From Brevinema andersonii (GTDB taxonomy: Bacteria; Spirochaetota; Brevinematia; Brevinematales; Brevinemataceae), in the NCBI RefSeq assembly GCF_900112165.1, contig NZ_FOKY01000003.1:23201-87200 (forward strand): DNA of 64,000 bases. Direction: 5' to 3'. This document shows, one piece after another, positions 53,235-63,734 of this stretch. Within the stretch, counting starts at the first letter, position 1. The number at the start of each line of letters is the position of its first letter. Position numbers and translations under genes: made by a program. The notes under the pieces were generated by a model. That model was not told where the DNA came from. It did not search any database and saw only the letters and a program-made list of their open reading frames with translations.

Positions 53235-54590
53235 GTGGCCTTTTCTGATCTTATTACAGCTTTTGCAAAAGAACACAATATTTCTGAAGAATTAGCAGAA
53301 ACTGTTCTGAAAGAAACTTTTGTTACACTATACAAAAGAGAATTTGGTAAAGATTATAATAATATTGATGTAGAATTGGAAAAAAACGGTATTTCTCTTT
53401 GGCAGCTCAAAACTGTAGCAAATGAAATTACTGATCCGGTACTTCAAATTTCATTAAAGGATGCAAAACAATTCTCTACTGTTGATCAGATCGATATGGG
53501 TGACGAAATTCGTATCCCTATACCAGTAGAACATTATGGGCGTCAAGCAGTCCAAATTATGAAACAAGTTCTTAAACAAAAAATTTCTGATGTCCAAAAA
53601 GATATTATTTATAATGAATTTCATGATAAAGTAGGAACTTTATTTTCTGGACGAGTCAAATCAAGGTCAGAAAGCAAATATGGCGGCTATTATATTGCTT
53701 TAGAGCGGAAAGATACAGAAGCTTTTTTGCCTTACAGCGAAGCACTTCCTGATGAAATATTAGAACCAGGAGATGTGGTTAAAGTTTATCTAAAGGATGT
53801 GTTACAGGTAACAAAAAGAGGCGAAAGTCAAATTATTCTTACTCGTATTAATCCTGCTATAGTCCAAGAATTACTTAAATTGCATATTCCTGAAATTGCT
53901 GATGGCACTTTCATTATCAAAGCTGTTGCGCGGAAACCTGGAGAAGTCACAAAAATAGTTCTGCACTCGACAGTAGAGAACTTAGATCCTATCAGCATTA
54001 CTGTAGGAAAAGCCGGTGCAAATATCAAGCCTATTCGTCAAGAGTTAGGAAGTGAACGCATTGAAATTATACGCTATAAACCAGAAATAAAAGAACTCAT
54101 TGCTAACGCTATCCGAGCAAGCCGCGTTCTTAAAAATCGTATTGCAGAAGTTTTTAATATTGATCTCAATTACGAAACAAATGAGGCTTTTATTGTTGTA
54201 GCAGACGAATTTTTAGCACCTCTCATTGGAAAAGGAGGATCACATCAACGCATGCTGGAAGAAATCCTTGGATGGAAAATTCGATTTAGAACTTATTCTG
54301 AATTCGAAGAAGTACTCAAAGAAAAACAAAAAGAAGTCGATAATATATTAGGAATTACCGACTCACATGATTTTGAAATTGTTGAAGATGAAGTAATTTC
54401 TCTTGATATGCTTCCTTTTACTCCTGAACAAATTCAGGCACTAGAAGATGCTGGTTTTCATAGTATAACTGAAATTATTGAACTGACAGTAGAGGATTTA
54501 ACCCAGGAAACTGGACTGAGCCTTAACGAAGCATTAGAAATTTGGAAAATTATAGAAGATAATATCGAAATTGAAGAAGACCATGAATGA
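53235..54590 (+). CDS. nusA: transcription termination/antitermination factor NusA
   Basis: This 451-residue NusA has an N-terminal RNA-polymerase-binding domain, S1 (GTLFSGRVKSRSESKYGGYYIALE), KH1 (ITVGKAGANIKPIRQELGSERIEII, core GKAGANIKPIRQEL) and KH2 (FLAPLIGKGGSHQRMLEEIL). A C-terminal helix-hairpin unit (EDAGFHSITEIIELTVEDL) follows. It modulates pausing and termination. The start is GTG at 53235 behind ACGGAGGAT, overlapping nothing but one base from rimP. Its own product could act on the leader hairpin at 52672. Confidence 0.95.
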   Translation: MAFSDLITAFAKEHNISEELAETVLKETFVTLYKREFGKDYNNIDVELEKNGISLWQLKTVANEITDPVLQISLKDAKQFSTVDQIDMGDEIRIPIPVEHYGRQAVQIMKQVLKQKISDVQKDIIYNEFHDKVGTLFSGRVKSRSESKYGGYYIALERKDTEAFLPYSEALPDEILEPGDVVKVYLKDVLQVTKRGESQIILTRINPAIVQELLKLHIPEIADGTFIIKAVARKPGEVTKIVLHSTVENLDPISITVGKAGANIKPIRQELGSERIEIIRYKPEIKELIANAIRASRVLKNRIAEVFNIDLNYETNEAFIVVADEFLAPLIGKGGSHQRMLEEILGWKIRFRTYSEFEEVLKEKQKEVDNILGITDSHDFEIVEDEVISLDMLPFTPEQIQALEDAGFHSITEIIELTVEDLTQETGLSLNEALEIWKIIEDNIEIEEDHE

Positions 54591-54617
54591 AACAGACTGA
54601 TACAATAAGGAGACTCC

Positions 54618-56861
54618 ATGTCTAAAGAAGAAATCAAAAAAAAAGTACTAAAATTAAAAATAAAAAGTAAATCTGTTGCAGAAGATATTAAAAAAAATAA
54701 TCAAGATATTTCTTCAAATACTGATCTGACTTCAGCCCCTAAGATCACGAATACACAAGGAGTCCGTAAAAATCATTTAGAAAAATCTAATAACCGTCCT
54801 TATCCTCATAGGAAACCAAACGAAAAAATATCTCATAATAAAACATCCAGTGATAAACCACAATCAAGACAAACGTCTGAATTTCGTAAAAATGAAAGAC
54901 GCACTGCTTTTACTCCTGCACCATCTATTAATAGCAAAACAACAACTCATCGTAGAGAAATTCATTACAAAGATAAACATGTTTTCGATCGTAATAATAA
55001 AAAACTTCAAGAAGACATTGCTTTAACAAAATTACAGCCTCCGAACAAAAAGAAAAAAGGTGAAGCTGTTATTCCTGAAGAAATTACCATTGGTCCTATT
55101 GTAAAATTATCAGATTTAGCGCGTAAGATGAATCTCAAATCTGCAGAACTAATATCAACACTATTTAAATTAGGTCAAAAAGCTACTATTAATGATGATT
55201 TAGATGCTGATACAGCTATTCTCTTAGCTGATGAATTTAATTGTCGTGTTATTGTAAAAGATGAACATGAAGAAGTACAAATTAAAATAGAAGAAGATAA
55301 ATTAGAAGATACAGCCATTAGACCTCCTATTGTTACCATTATGGGGCATGTGGATCATGGTAAAACTAAATTGTTGGATACCATTCGAAAAACAAATGTC
55401 ATTGCTCATGAGTCTGGTGGAATTACTCAACATATCGGCGCATATTCTGTTTCGATTCCTCAAGGTAAACTGTCCTTTCTAGATACTCCCGGACATGCTG
55501 CATTTACAGCAATGAGAGCACGAGGTGCTGAAATTACTGATATTGTTGTTTTAGTAGTATCCGCTGAAGAAGGTCCCAAACCTCAAACATTAGAAGCTAT
55601 TAGTCATGCGAAATCAGCAAAAGTACCAATTATTGTCGCTATTAATAAAATGGATCTTCCTAATGCTAATCCCGAAAAAATTAAACAAATGTTAGTAGAA
55701 CATGGCCTTTTACCTGAAGAATGGGGTGGAGATACAATGTTTTTACCTGTTTCGGCAATGACAGGCGAAGGTATTCCTGAATTACTGGAAGCAATATTAT
55801 TACAAGCTGAAATTATGGAGCTCAAAGCCAATCCAAACAGAACAGGAATTGGGTATGTCATAGAGTCCAAAATGGATATTGGTCGTGGTGCTGTTGCTAC
55901 TGTTATGATCAAAAATGGAACCGTAAAAATTGGAGATTCTTTTGTTTCAGGAACTACTTTTGGCAGAATTCGCGCAATGTTCGATGATAAAGGAAATAAA
56001 ATTACTGCTGCAGGACCATCCACACCAATAGAAATTATGGGATATAATTCTCTTCCGGATGCTGGAGATGATTTTCATATCATGAGTAATGAAGATGAAG
56101 CCAGATCTCTTGCGGAACGCCGCTCTATTCTAAAAAGAAATGAAGATATCGTGCGTCAGAGAAAAGCTACTATGTTCAACGCAATGGAAAAAATACAAAA
56201 TCCTAACTTAAAAGAATATAAAGTTGTTATTAAAGCTGATGTTAACGGGTCTTTAGAAGCAATATTATACTCTTTATCTAAACTAAAAAATACGGAAGTA
56301 AAAGTTACTGTTGTTCATTCCGGTATTGGAGCTGTTGGGGATAATGATATTATGCTAGCCCAAACATTAGTAGACTCATCTGCAAATTCTGCTGCTATTT
56401 TAGCGTTTCGTGTACGGGTTGATAGTGTTGCTAAAACAAGGGCAGAAAATGCTAATATTCCTATTCGAAGATTTAATGTTATCTACGATTTAGTAGAACA
56501 CGTTCATAGTGTTATTGAAGGCATGTTAGATCCTGATATTTCGGAAACCAAGATTGGGGAAGCAGAAATTAAAGCAATCATCAAAATTTCCAATGTAGGA
56601 AAAATAGCTGGTTCGATTGTTACTGAAGGATTTCTTCGTAAGAATAATACTGTACGAATTTATCGTGATGGAATACAAATCTGGAGTGGAAAATTTAAAA
56701 CTTTACGTCGATTTAAAGATGATGTTAACGAAGTAGAACAAGGATTTGAATGTGGTATTTCTTTTGAAAATTATGAGGATTTCAAAGTTGGTGACATTAT
56801 TGAAACATACAACATCGAGACAAAAGAAAGAAAATTTGAAGCTTCTAATTCTGTTTCTTAG
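54618..56861 (+). CDS. infB: translation initiation factor IF-2
   Basis: This 747-residue GTPase delivers initiator tRNA to the 30S subunit. A basic, disordered N-terminus of about 150 residues is followed by an IF2N-type module ([22 protein letters not shown]), then G1 [12 protein letters not shown]3 DTPGHAAF and G4 AINKMDLP. Domains II-IV end in [20 protein letters not shown]. The length and layout are normal. It lies 27 bases after nusA with AAGGAGA in front of the ATG. Confidence 0.96.
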   Translation: MSKEEIKKKVLKLKIKSKSVAEDIKKNNQDISSNTDLTSAPKITNTQGVRKNHLEKSNNRPYPHRKPNEKISHNKTSSDKPQSRQTSEFRKNERRTAFTPAPSINSKTTTHRREIHYKDKHVFDRNNKKLQEDIALTKLQPPNKKKKGEAVIPEEITIGPIVKLSDLARKMNLKSAELISTLFKLGQKATINDDLDADTAILLADEFNCRVIVKDEHEEVQIKIEEDKLEDTAIRPPIVTIMGHVDHGKTKLLDTIRKTNVIAHESGGITQHIGAYSVSIPQGKLSFLDTPGHAAFTAMRARGAEITDIVVLVVSAEEGPKPQTLEAISHAKSAKVPIIVAINKMDLPNANPEKIKQMLVEHGLLPEEWGGDTMFLPVSAMTGEGIPELLEAILLQAEIMELKANPNRTGIGYVIESKMDIGRGAVATVMIKNGTVKIGDSFVSGTTFGRIRAMFDDKGNKITAAGPSTPIEIMGYNSLPDAGDDFHIMSNEDEARSLAERRSILKRNEDIVRQRKATMFNAMEKIQNPNLKEYKVVIKADVNGSLEAILYSLSKLKNTEVKVTVVHSGIGAVGDNDIMLAQTLVDSSANSAAILAFRVRVDSVAKTRAENANIPIRRFNVIYDLVEHVHSVIEGMLDPDISETKIGEAEIKAIIKISNVGKIAGSIVTEGFLRKNNTVRIYRDGIQIWSGKFKTLRRFKDDVNEVEQGFECGISFENYEDFKVGDIIETYNIETKERKFEASNSVS

Positions 56862-56871
56862 GAAAAAATCT

Positions 56872-57249
56872 ATGATAAAAAAAATAAATACGAATAATAT
56901 TAAATCAAGAAAAATAGAACGTTTAAAAAAAATTTTCATGAAAGAAATCACAAATATTATTTCAAAAGAGGTTAAAGATCCAGGTATACAAGCTTTATCA
57001 AGTATACTTGATGTCCATTTATCTAAAGATTTAAGAATAGTATATGTAAAAATTCGTATTTTCAGTACCAATAAAAGAAATATCAACAAAACATTACAAG
57101 CATTAAGACGTTCATCAGGATATATTTCTTCTTTGGTTGGTTCCAATTTAGGATTAAGATATTCTCCCGAAATTCGTTTTGATCCTATAAACGATGATGA
57201 ATATTATAATATTTGGCTTAACCAGCTTATTGACGATGAGACATGCTAA
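56872..57249 (+). CDS. rbfA: 30S ribosome-binding factor RbfA
   Basis: This 125-residue single KH-fold protein matches RbfA: RKIERLKKIFMKEITNIISKEVKDPGI (core EITNIISKEVKDPGI), SILDVHLSKDLRIVYVKI, and SSLVGSNLGLRYSPEIRFDPIND with the family's LR..PEIrF motif. It works in late 30S maturation. The ATG at 56872 has TTAGGAAAAAATC ahead, ten bases after the infB stop; a longer frame inside infB is not credible. It overlaps nrnA by seven bases. Confidence 0.92.
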   Translation: MIKKINTNNIKSRKIERLKKIFMKEITNIISKEVKDPGIQALSSILDVHLSKDLRIVYVKIRIFSTNKRNINKTLQALRRSSGYISSLVGSNLGLRYSPEIRFDPINDDEYYNIWLNQLIDDETC

Positions 57250-58229
57250 GTAGACTATATAATGAAGTAACTCATCTAAAAAAAATTTTATTAAGTGCTT
57301 CGAGAGTTCGAATTACTACTCATCAAAATCCAGATGGAGATGCAATAGGTAGTTTATTAGCATTTTCATTTATATGTTCTTATTTTAATATAGAATATGA
57401 TCTTATTATCCATGATTTCCCTCCTCCGAATCTACATTTTTTACCAAAATTTAAAGAAATCCAGCTTTGGAATAACTCTACCATGCAAAAATTACATAAT
57501 GAAAACACCAATGTTGTATGTTTTCTAGATTGTGGCCAAATAGATCGAGCAGGATCTGTCAGTCAAGATATTTTAAGCAACCAAATAATTATCAATATTG
57601 ACCATCACATCACAAATCCTCTATTTGGAGACATTAATATTGTTCATGATATATCTAGTACATCAGAATTATTAGTCCATATATACCACATTCTTAACAT
57701 TCCCATCACTAAAGAAATTGCAGAAAATTTATACTTAGGCATATTGACCGATACAGGATGTTTTCAGTATGATAAAGTAACATCTAATACCCACATTATT
57801 GCAGCAGAATTGATAAATTGTGGTATATTGCCTACGAAAATATTTCAATATGTTTATCAATCTTATCCGGAATCTTGGCTAACATTACTTCAAATCTCCA
57901 TAACACATCTTGAAATTTATCAAGATATTGCTATTACCTACATTATGTTAGAAGATATTAAAAAAGCTGATGGATTTGATGATACTAATGTTCTTTTACC
58001 CATTTTTGCCAGTCTCAAAAATATACAAGTCTATATTTTTCTTAAAGAAAAAGAAAATAATATTATTACAGCATCACTGCGCAGTAAAAACAACACTAAC
58101 GTAGCACAAATTGCAGAATTATTTGGAGGCGGAGGCCATAGACAAGCAGCAGCTTGTAGGACATCTCGATATTCACTTGTAGAATTCAAAGAAAAGATTT
58201 TACTAGCAATACAAAATTATAAGGTTTGA
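57243..58229 (+). CDS. nrnA: DHH-family phosphoesterase, NrnA-like (nanoRNase/pAp phosphatase)
   Basis: This 328-residue protein has the DHH subfamily motifs: THQNPDGDAIGS (motif I, DxD metal ligands), VVCFLDCGQIDRAG, NIDHHITN (the DHH signature), and YLGILTDTGCFQY, then a DHHA1 domain ending FGGGGHRQAAACR. NrnA-type enzymes degrade short oligoribonucleotides and dephosphorylate pAp; the gene often follows rbfA in the same order. A pAp-phosphatase-only role cannot be excluded. The ATG overlaps rbfA, so translation is coupled. Confidence 0.9.
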   Translation: MLSRLYNEVTHLKKILLSASRVRITTHQNPDGDAIGSLLAFSFICSYFNIEYDLIIHDFPPPNLHFLPKFKEIQLWNNSTMQKLHNENTNVVCFLDCGQIDRAGSVSQDILSNQIIINIDHHITNPLFGDINIVHDISSTSELLVHIYHILNIPITKEIAENLYLGILTDTGCFQYDKVTSNTHIIAAELINCGILPTKIFQYVYQSYPESWLTLLQISITHLEIYQDIAITYIMLEDIKKADGFDDTNVLLPIFASLKNIQVYIFLKEKENNIITASLRSKNNTNVAQIAELFGGGGHRQAAACRTSRYSLVEFKEKILLAIQNYKV

Positions 58230-58230
58230 T

Positions 58231-58869
58231 ATGAAAAAAAAATCAAAAATAAGTGAGTTGGTCTTAGAACGCTTAGCATTATATCACCGCCTTTTGACTA
58301 AAATGCACTTTAAAAACGGTGATATTATTGACTCAGAAACATTTGCCCAATATTTATCACTTGATGCATCCTTAATAAGAAGAGATCTTAGTATCTTAGG
58401 GTCTATTGGTAGACGCGGCAAAGGTTATGAAACAACACGCTTAATTGAGTGTATTCAAGATTTTTTAGGAAAAGATATTCGTAAAAATGTAGCTGTTATC
58501 GGGTTGGGAAATATTGGAAAAGCTATCGTCCGATTTTTGTGTTCAGAAGATGCTCCTTACAGTGTAAACTATATTTTTGATGTTAATCCAGAATTAGTAG
58601 GAAATTCCTTCAAAGGAATAAAAATATATCATATCAATGAATTTACTCCTCTTACCTCAACTGATACTATTGACTTTGTTATCCTAACATTACCGGTATA
58701 TGCCATACAAAATGTGAACAATATCATTATAAACAGTAACATCAAAGGAATTCTTAATTTTGCTCCTATTCATCTTAACCTGCCACAAAATATTGCCTAT
58801 AGGGAAATCGACGTTATTAAAGAATTAGATACGTTATCAGGTCTAATAAAACATAATAACAGCAAATAA
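58231..58869 (+). CDS. rex: redox-sensing transcriptional repressor Rex
   Basis: This 212-residue protein has the Rex layout: an N-terminal winged helix (VLERLALYHRLL, SLDASLIRRDLSILG-SIGRRGKGYE) and a Rossmann domain with VAVIGLGNIGKAIV at about residues 87-100. The final helix swaps between monomers. NADH binding releases it from DNA and switches on fermentative and anaerobic respiratory genes. It starts one base after nrnA, an atypical place for rex but clearly co-transcribed. No convincing Rex operator (TTGTGA-type) was spotted by eye in the window. Confidence 0.93.
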   Translation: MKKKSKISELVLERLALYHRLLTKMHFKNGDIIDSETFAQYLSLDASLIRRDLSILGSIGRRGKGYETTRLIECIQDFLGKDIRKNVAVIGLGNIGKAIVRFLCSEDAPYSVNYIFDVNPELVGNSFKGIKIYHINEFTPLTSTDTIDFVILTLPVYAIQNVNNIIINSNIKGILNFAPIHLNLPQNIAYREIDVIKELDTLSGLIKHNNSK

Positions 58870-58895
58870 TTTATCATTTTAATATTATAAGCTTA

Positions 58896-59981
58896 TTATT
58901 GAATCCATGGTAATTTTTTCTGGCCTAATGAAATCGGTAACAAAATACAAAAAGAAGCACCACCTAAAATACTGGATTTCACTATAATATCCCCCCCTAT
59001 TTCCTGAGTCATTTTTTTCGCTAATGTTAACCCCAATCCCGTTCCATTTTTTTTTGTTGTATAATACGGTTCAAAAATACGTTTCTTCACAGATAGTGAA
59101 ATCCCTGGACCAGAATCTTCAATACTGATAATAATAGCATTTTTCCATTTATTCTCCCTCATAGTAATTTTAATGATTTTTTCCATTTGATGAAATTCCA
59201 AAACATCAATAGCATTGCGGATGATATCACTTAATATTTGCTGTAAAAATGCAGGTACAGTAAAAATTCTAGGCACCTCATCTAAGGAAATAATAATCTT
59301 AATTTGCTTTTGCTCTAATTCTATCTGAAACAATGCAATTGTTTGTTCGATAATATCTTTTACTTCAGAAAATTCTAAAATAGGCTTTTGTTTACGTGCT
59401 CTACTCAGAAAATGATCCACAACCAACAACAAACGTTCACTTTCTTTTTTTACCACGCCGATATAATCAAAAAACTCTTTAGGTAAGGTTATAATTTCAT
59501 TTTTTATTTTTTTTTCAATAACTTGAGTATGAATATCAATAGCAGAAAGTGGATTTTTAATTTCATGAGCAATGCCAGCAGCAAGCATTTCTAAGGCATT
59601 AAGGCTATTTTGTGTTTTCATTTTTACATCCTGCTCTTGAATAATTCCAATATCTTGAAGACAGAATATTCGAAATCTTCCAGATATAAAATATTTTATA
59701 TCTAAAATTCTTTCTTTATGATAAATATCTTGAATAGTAATTATCATATTTTTAGGTAGTAATTCTAATTGTGGAATCTCTGCTAGAATAGCACTGAAAT
59801 TATCATAAATAACTTCATGATCTCTGTAAATCAGCAACTTTAAACCAGAAGACTCAATAATATCAAACCATAATTGCCGTTCTTCAAACAACAATTTTAT
59901 AATATCAACACACTCTTTTTTTTCTAATTTTTCTAATTTTTCCAAAATTTTAATAAAAAATTTTTGGCGTTTATCATTCAT
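58896..59981 (-). CDS. soluble sensor histidine kinase, NtrB-like
   Basis: This 361-residue kinase without membrane helices has an N-terminal PAS-like sensor region (FDIIESSGLKLLIYRDHEVIYDN), then HisKA with AAGIAHEIKNPLSAIDIHTQ (phospho-acceptor His139). HATPase motifs follow: N box IIRNAIDVLEF, G1 IEDSGPGISL, F IFEPYYTTKK and G2 GTGLGLTLAKK. The HEIKNPL box and cytosolic sensor resemble NtrB/FlrB/AtoS kinases that pair with sigma54 activators. No response regulator lies next to it, so its partner is elsewhere. It is convergent with rex. Confidence 0.9.
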   Translation of the reverse strand: MNDKRQKFFIKILEKLEKLEKKECVDIIKLLFEERQLWFDIIESSGLKLLIYRDHEVIYDNFSAILAEIPQLELLPKNMIITIQDIYHKERILDIKYFISGRFRIFCLQDIGIIQEQDVKMKTQNSLNALEMLAAGIAHEIKNPLSAIDIHTQVIEKKIKNEIITLPKEFFDYIGVVKKESERLLLVVDHFLSRARKQKPILEFSEVKDIIEQTIALFQIELEQKQIKIIISLDEVPRIFTVPAFLQQILSDIIRNAIDVLEFHQMEKIIKITMRENKWKNAIIISIEDSGPGISLSVKKRIFEPYYTTKKNGTGLGLTLAKKMTQEIGGDIIVKSSILGGASFCILLPISLGQKKLPWIQ

Positions 59982-60040
59982 AAACTTTCCTTTTTATAAA
60001 ATTATACCGATAAATAAAATAGCAAATGAAAGGGAAAAAC

Positions 60041-60814
60041 ATGTCCGCTAATTCAGAATATATCAAGAAAGCACGTTTCATCGAAGATATTCAATTGGAA
60101 TCGTCACAAATAAAAACTATTTTAGAACAAATCCAAATTCTAGAAACTAACCCCTTAAGCAAACAAGATATTGAATCATGTTACATTGCTATTGCATTAA
60201 TCACCCAATATCTAAAATTAATTCGTTTATATATCAGCATCAACAATAAATATCAATCCGTATTCAACAGAAACAGCGAAGAATATTTAGATCAAATGAG
60301 AAAATATTTTATATTTATTACGCAAAAAATGAAAGCTAGTTTTGGTGCACAAGTCAGTATTTCCCTTACACAAAATACAAAATTTCTTCAGCAACTAAAA
60401 AAACTGACACCAACCAGATTATTACATTTACTGCAACAGTTGGATTTCAGTTTACTTTCAGTTAAAAAACTCTATCACAAAACTTCAAAATATAATGTTG
60501 TACATGTCAATACATACAATGATATTATAGGCTTTACATTAAACGCATCAAATTTTAAGGAATACTTCTCTATTATAAGAAATTTACAACATCCTCAATA
60601 TGAGGAAATAAGAGAATTATTAAATTTTATCATTAAATTATTAGACAAATGTTCCAATATGTGGATGGAACTTTATACTCTTAATCACTCTAAAGAAGCA
60701 ATCCAATATGGCATCAAAGTATTAGAACAACTAGAAAATATTATGCGCTTATCAAATCATGAAGATCTATCTGAAATTACCCGCAAAAAAAACAGTTGGA
60801 ACCGCTATCTATAA
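60041..60814 (+). CDS. unknown helical cytoplasmic protein
   Basis: This protein of about 257 residues, rich in Leu, Gln, Lys and Ile, has no signal peptide, no membrane segment and no known motif. Predicted helices dominate (IKTILEQIQILETN, YIAIALITQYLKLIRLYI, TRLLHLLQQLDFSLL). The length and charge suggest an adaptor or regulator, but nothing more can be supported. The ATG at 60041 is taken because AAAGGGAAA precedes it; ATG 60026 lies on top of that site. It is divergent from the histidine kinase, with only about 60 bases between, and its end overlaps the convergent DUF192 gene by ten bases. Confidence 0.7.
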   Translation: MSANSEYIKKARFIEDIQLESSQIKTILEQIQILETNPLSKQDIESCYIAIALITQYLKLIRLYISINNKYQSVFNRNSEEYLDQMRKYFIFITQKMKASFGAQVSISLTQNTKFLQQLKKLTPTRLLHLLQQLDFSLLSVKKLYHKTSKYNVVHVNTYNDIIGFTLNASNFKEYFSIIRNLQHPQYEEIRELLNFIIKLLDKCSNMWMELYTLNHSKEAIQYGIKVLEQLENIMRLSNHEDLSEITRKKNSWNRYL

Positions 60815-61218
60815 AGCATAACATTATGAGTAGCTATAGCTACTTCCTCTTCGAGCTTGACTTTAAAAGCATGCCAATTCTGAATAACCTTCATTTCATA
60901 TTTTGGATTTAATTCCAAAACATACTGAATGTTACTGGTTTTTGAAACAATACTGCGAGAATCATAAGGAACAGGGCGATGGAGTTCGACAATATTAAAA
61001 TTACTATCCAGATAAAGCATAATAAGATTCAAATAAGTATTTTTCATCCAAAAAGATACTTGTTTAGGAGCTTTGTTGATAAAAAGCATACCCTGAAAAG
61101 AATCATCCCATTGCAGACGGTACATTAAACCTGTTGCCTGTTCGACCGGATTGATTGCCAACTCTATATTAAAAGTCTGCCCTAAAAATAAAAATGAAAT
61201 CATTAAAGCTGTTTTCAT
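60805..61218 (-). CDS. secreted DUF192 protein
   Basis: This 137-residue protein has a signal peptide (MKTALMISFLFLGQTFN) and a DUF192 domain. The opening IELAINPVEQATGLMYRLQW matches the family's vexA.tp.eratGLMyR pattern, then GMLFINKAPKQVSFWMKNTYLNLIMLYLD (core FWMKNTYLNLIMLYLD), FNIVELHRPVPYDS and VLELNPKYEMK. DUF192 proteins are small periplasmic beta proteins of unknown activity. The ATG at 61218 is chosen because AGGAGT lies ahead and the longer frame would run through the divergent clpP promoter region. Its tail overlaps the convergent neighbour by ten bases. Confidence 0.85.
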   Translation of the reverse strand: MKTALMISFLFLGQTFNIELAINPVEQATGLMYRLQWDDSFQGMLFINKAPKQVSFWMKNTYLNLIMLYLDSNFNIVELHRPVPYDSRSIVSKTSNIQYVLELNPKYEMKVIQNWHAFKVKLEEEVAIATHNVMLYR

Positions 61219-61236
61219 AATAAATACTCCTAAAAC

Positions 61237-61265
61237 TTGATTTTCCCGCATAAAAATTTTATCAT
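61237..61265 (+). promoter_or_regulatory. promoter of clpP-clpX
   Basis: TTGATT (61237-61242) and TATCAT (61260-61265) are 17 bases apart. The predicted start near 61272 gives a leader of about 28 bases with GGAGGA just before ATG 61300. No CtsR-type heptad repeats were seen. Confidence 0.65.
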
Positions 61266-61299
61266 AAATAGGGTGAATTTTCAATTTTTCGGAGGAAAC

Positions 61300-61902
61300 A
61301 TGATTTACCATCAAGAACAAAATATGTTAGTGCCTATGGTCATTGAACAGACAGGAAGAGGAGAACGGGCTTATGACATCTATTCTCGACTTCTTAAAGA
61401 ACGAATAATTCTACTCGGAACTCCTATTAATGATGATGTTGCTAATTTAATTATAGCTCAACTGCTATTTTTAGCAGCAGAAGATCCTGATAAAGATATA
61501 GAATTATATATTAATTCTCCTGGAGGCGTTGTTACTGCTGGATTAGCTATTTACGATACCATGCAGTTTATCAAGCCAGATGTATCTACAATTTGTATGG
61601 GACAAGCAGCTTCTATGGGAGCCTTTCTACTTGCAGCCGGAGCTAAAGGCAAACGTTTTTCTCTGCCTAATTCGCGGATAATGATCCACCAGCCTAGCGG
61701 AGGCGCTCAAGGTCAGGCTACAGATATTGAGATTCAAGCTAAAGAAATTCTGAGATTACGAGAAATGCTCAATGCTATGCTGGCTAAAAATACCGGAAAA
61801 AGCCTAAAAACAATAGAAAAAGATGTAGAACGCGATAATTTTATGTCTCCCGAACAAGCCTTAAAGTATGGATTAATCGACAGCATTATCGAAAAAAAAT
61901 AG
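61300..61902 (+). CDS. clpP: ATP-dependent Clp protease proteolytic subunit
   Basis: This 200-residue serine protease forms a tetradecameric barrel with ClpX or ClpC. The catalytic triad is present: Ser105 ([11 protein letters not shown]), His130 (MIHQPSGG) and Asp179 (VERDNFMS). The N-terminal axial loop region [23 protein letters not shown] (core [16 protein letters not shown]) is conserved. The ATG at 61300 has CGGAGGAAA ahead. The complete length is normal. clpX follows after 18 bases. Confidence 0.96.
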   Translation: MIYHQEQNMLVPMVIEQTGRGERAYDIYSRLLKERIILLGTPINDDVANLIIAQLLFLAAEDPDKDIELYINSPGGVVTAGLAIYDTMQFIKPDVSTICMGQAASMGAFLLAAGAKGKRFSLPNSRIMIHQPSGGAQGQATDIEIQAKEILRLREMLNAMLAKNTGKSLKTIEKDVERDNFMSPEQALKYGLIDSIIEKK

Positions 61903-61920
61903 TACAAGCAGGTTAGCAAG

Positions 61921-63153
61921 ATGAAATCTAAAGATACAAACGAACATTTGGTTCATTGCGACATTTGCAATGCTCCCTCAACAACAGTAAAATTATACCG
62001 TAGCAAAAACAGAACCCTAGTATGCCAAGAATGTTTGGCAAAAGCAGCAGAATTCGCAGAAAATAAACACCTTGATTACCAAAAAGAAAGTATTAAAAAA
62101 TTGCCTAAACCGATAGAAATGAAAGAATTTTTAGATCAATATGTTATAGGGCAAGACCATGCCAAAAAAGTTCTTTCAGTAGCTGTTTACAATCATTACA
62201 AGCGTATTTTAAGCACTCCTAGTTTGGATGATTCAACTGAGCTTGAAAAAAGCAACGTTCTATTAATAGGACCAACAGGATCGGGGAAAACTCTTTTAGC
62301 TAAGACATTAGCCCGTTTGTTGGATGTTCCTTTTGCAATTGCAGATGCTACCACGTTAACAGAAGCTGGTTATGTGGGCGACGATGTTGAAAATGTTCTT
62401 TTAAGACTCCTTCAAAACTCTGCCGGTCAAAACTTGGATGAGATCCGCAATTGGGATCCTATTATTAGAAAAGCTCAGACAGGTATTATCTACATTGATG
62501 AGATTGATAAAATTGCCCGAAAAAGTGAAAATCTTTCCATTACACGCGATGTATCCGGAGAAGGTGTTCAGCAAGCATTATTAAAATTAATTGAAGGCAC
62601 TATTGTTGGTGTTCCTCCGATGGGTGGCCGAAAACACCCTCAACAACAGCAAATAATGATAGATACTACTAATATTTTATTTATTGTAGGAGGAGCATTT
62701 GTCGGATTAGAAGAGATCACTAAACATCGTATTGGAAAAAACAGCATGGGATTTAAAAAATCACATGAAAATCTTAATAATAAGAATATTTTCTCTCAAC
62801 TTGAGACTCAAGATTTAATAAAATTTGGTTTAATTCCGGAATTTATTGGAAGAATTCCTGTTTTTTCGGTGCTTTCAGAACTAAGTGAAAAAGAATTATT
62901 ACAAATTCTCACTCAACCAAAAAATGCGTTAACTAAACAATACAAAAAATTATTATCATTTGATGATATTGACCTACAATTCTCAGATTCTGCATTACAA
63001 GCTATTATAGCAAAAGCTTTAGAACGTAAAAGTGGTGCCCGTGGCTTGAGATCTATTATTGAAGAAGCAATGCTGGATATTATGTTTCAAGCCCCATCGA
63101 TGGACACCGACAGTATCATTATTGAAAAAAAACACATAAAAAATAGCCTTTAG
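61921..63153 (+). CDS. clpX: ATP-dependent Clp protease ATP-binding subunit ClpX
   Basis: This 410-residue AAA+ unfoldase is the partner of ClpP. It has an N-terminal zinc-binding domain (CDIC...CQEC, with 25 residues between), Walker [16 protein letters not shown], Walker [13 protein letters not shown], and sensor residues in [24 protein letters not shown] text ([18 protein letters not shown]). The ClpP-contacting IGF-type loop is represented by [12 protein letters not shown], and [17 protein letters not shown] ends the AAA lid. The stop codon lies in the loop of the terminator hairpin. Confidence 0.96.
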   Translation: MKSKDTNEHLVHCDICNAPSTTVKLYRSKNRTLVCQECLAKAAEFAENKHLDYQKESIKKLPKPIEMKEFLDQYVIGQDHAKKVLSVAVYNHYKRILSTPSLDDSTELEKSNVLLIGPTGSGKTLLAKTLARLLDVPFAIADATTLTEAGYVGDDVENVLLRLLQNSAGQNLDEIRNWDPIIRKAQTGIIYIDEIDKIARKSENLSITRDVSGEGVQQALLKLIEGTIVGVPPMGGRKHPQQQQIMIDTTNILFIVGGAFVGLEEITKHRIGKNSMGFKKSHENLNNKNIFSQLETQDLIKFGLIPEFIGRIPVFSVLSELSEKELLQILTQPKNALTKQYKKLLSFDDIDLQFSDSALQAIIAKALERKSGARGLRSIIEEAMLDIMFQAPSMDTDSIIIEKKHIKNSL

Positions 63154-63161
63154 GGCTATTT
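63141..63161. terminator. bidirectional terminator of clpX and the convergent small gene
   Basis: AAATAGCC (63141-63148) and GGCTATTT (63154-63161) form an eight-base stem with a five-base loop, followed by TTTATTT on the plus strand. On the minus strand the same hairpin is followed by a T run, so it can end both transcripts. Confidence 0.85.
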
Positions 63162-63162
63162 T

Positions 63163-63498
63163 TTATTTATCGAAATTATAAAGAATAATTTTAGGAAACC
63201 TATTTTGAGATAAATAACGATCTCTTAAGCTATCAGGCATTTTCACTAAAATAGCACCTTGAGAAAGAACATGTGCAGAATAAGTTTTTCCATCATATTG
63301 AAATACCAACTTAGTCGTGGTATCTTCCTGGACAGTAATATTTTTAAATTCTTGTGGAGAAATACCTTGAGTTTTATATAATATTTGATAGTAAACATAA
63401 TAATTAAAACGAAATGGAGTCATAATAAGTTCTAGAGAAAAATTAGGCGTAATAAGTATAAACATTAAGAAAAAAACGTTAAAAAAATATTTCCGCAT
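63163..63498 (-). CDS. small secreted protein of unknown function
   Basis: This 111-residue protein has a Sec signal (KYFFNVFFLMFILITPNFS). A short mature domain carries LVFQYDGKTYSAHVLSQGAILVKMP, which looks like a compact beta sheet, and the end PKIILYNFDK. No known family was recognised. TAGGAGCT precedes the ATG. It stands alone after clpX on the opposite strand, and its function and partners are unknown. Confidence 0.7.
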   Translation of the reverse strand: MRKYFFNVFFLMFILITPNFSLELIMTPFRFNYYVYYQILYKTQGISPQEFKNITVQEDTTTKLVFQYDGKTYSAHVLSQGAILVKMPDSLRDRYLSQNRFPKIILYNFDK

Positions 63499-63699
63499 CT
63501 TAAGCTCCTAAGAATTAATGATTTAAATATATATCGTCATATAAAAAAAAATCTAAACAATAAAATAGAAAATATATCAAAATATGCTGGAATAATAGCC
63601 CATCAAAGACAAATATATTATATTATTTTGAGAAATATTTTAACAATACTAGAAAAGCAAGATGTTTTTATATTTAAGAATGAGTAGTTTAAGAAAAAA

Positions 63700-63728
63700 T
63701 TGACTCCTTTTTAATTTTGATTTATAAT
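63700..63728 (+). promoter_or_regulatory. strong promoter ahead of the right-edge element
   Basis: TTGACT (63700-63705) and TATAAT (63723-63728) have a 17-base spacer. The predicted start near 63735 coincides with the first base of a long complementary arm. No ribosome site stands between the start and any ATG, which favours a non-coding transcript. Confidence 0.8.
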
Positions 63729-63734
63729 AATCAT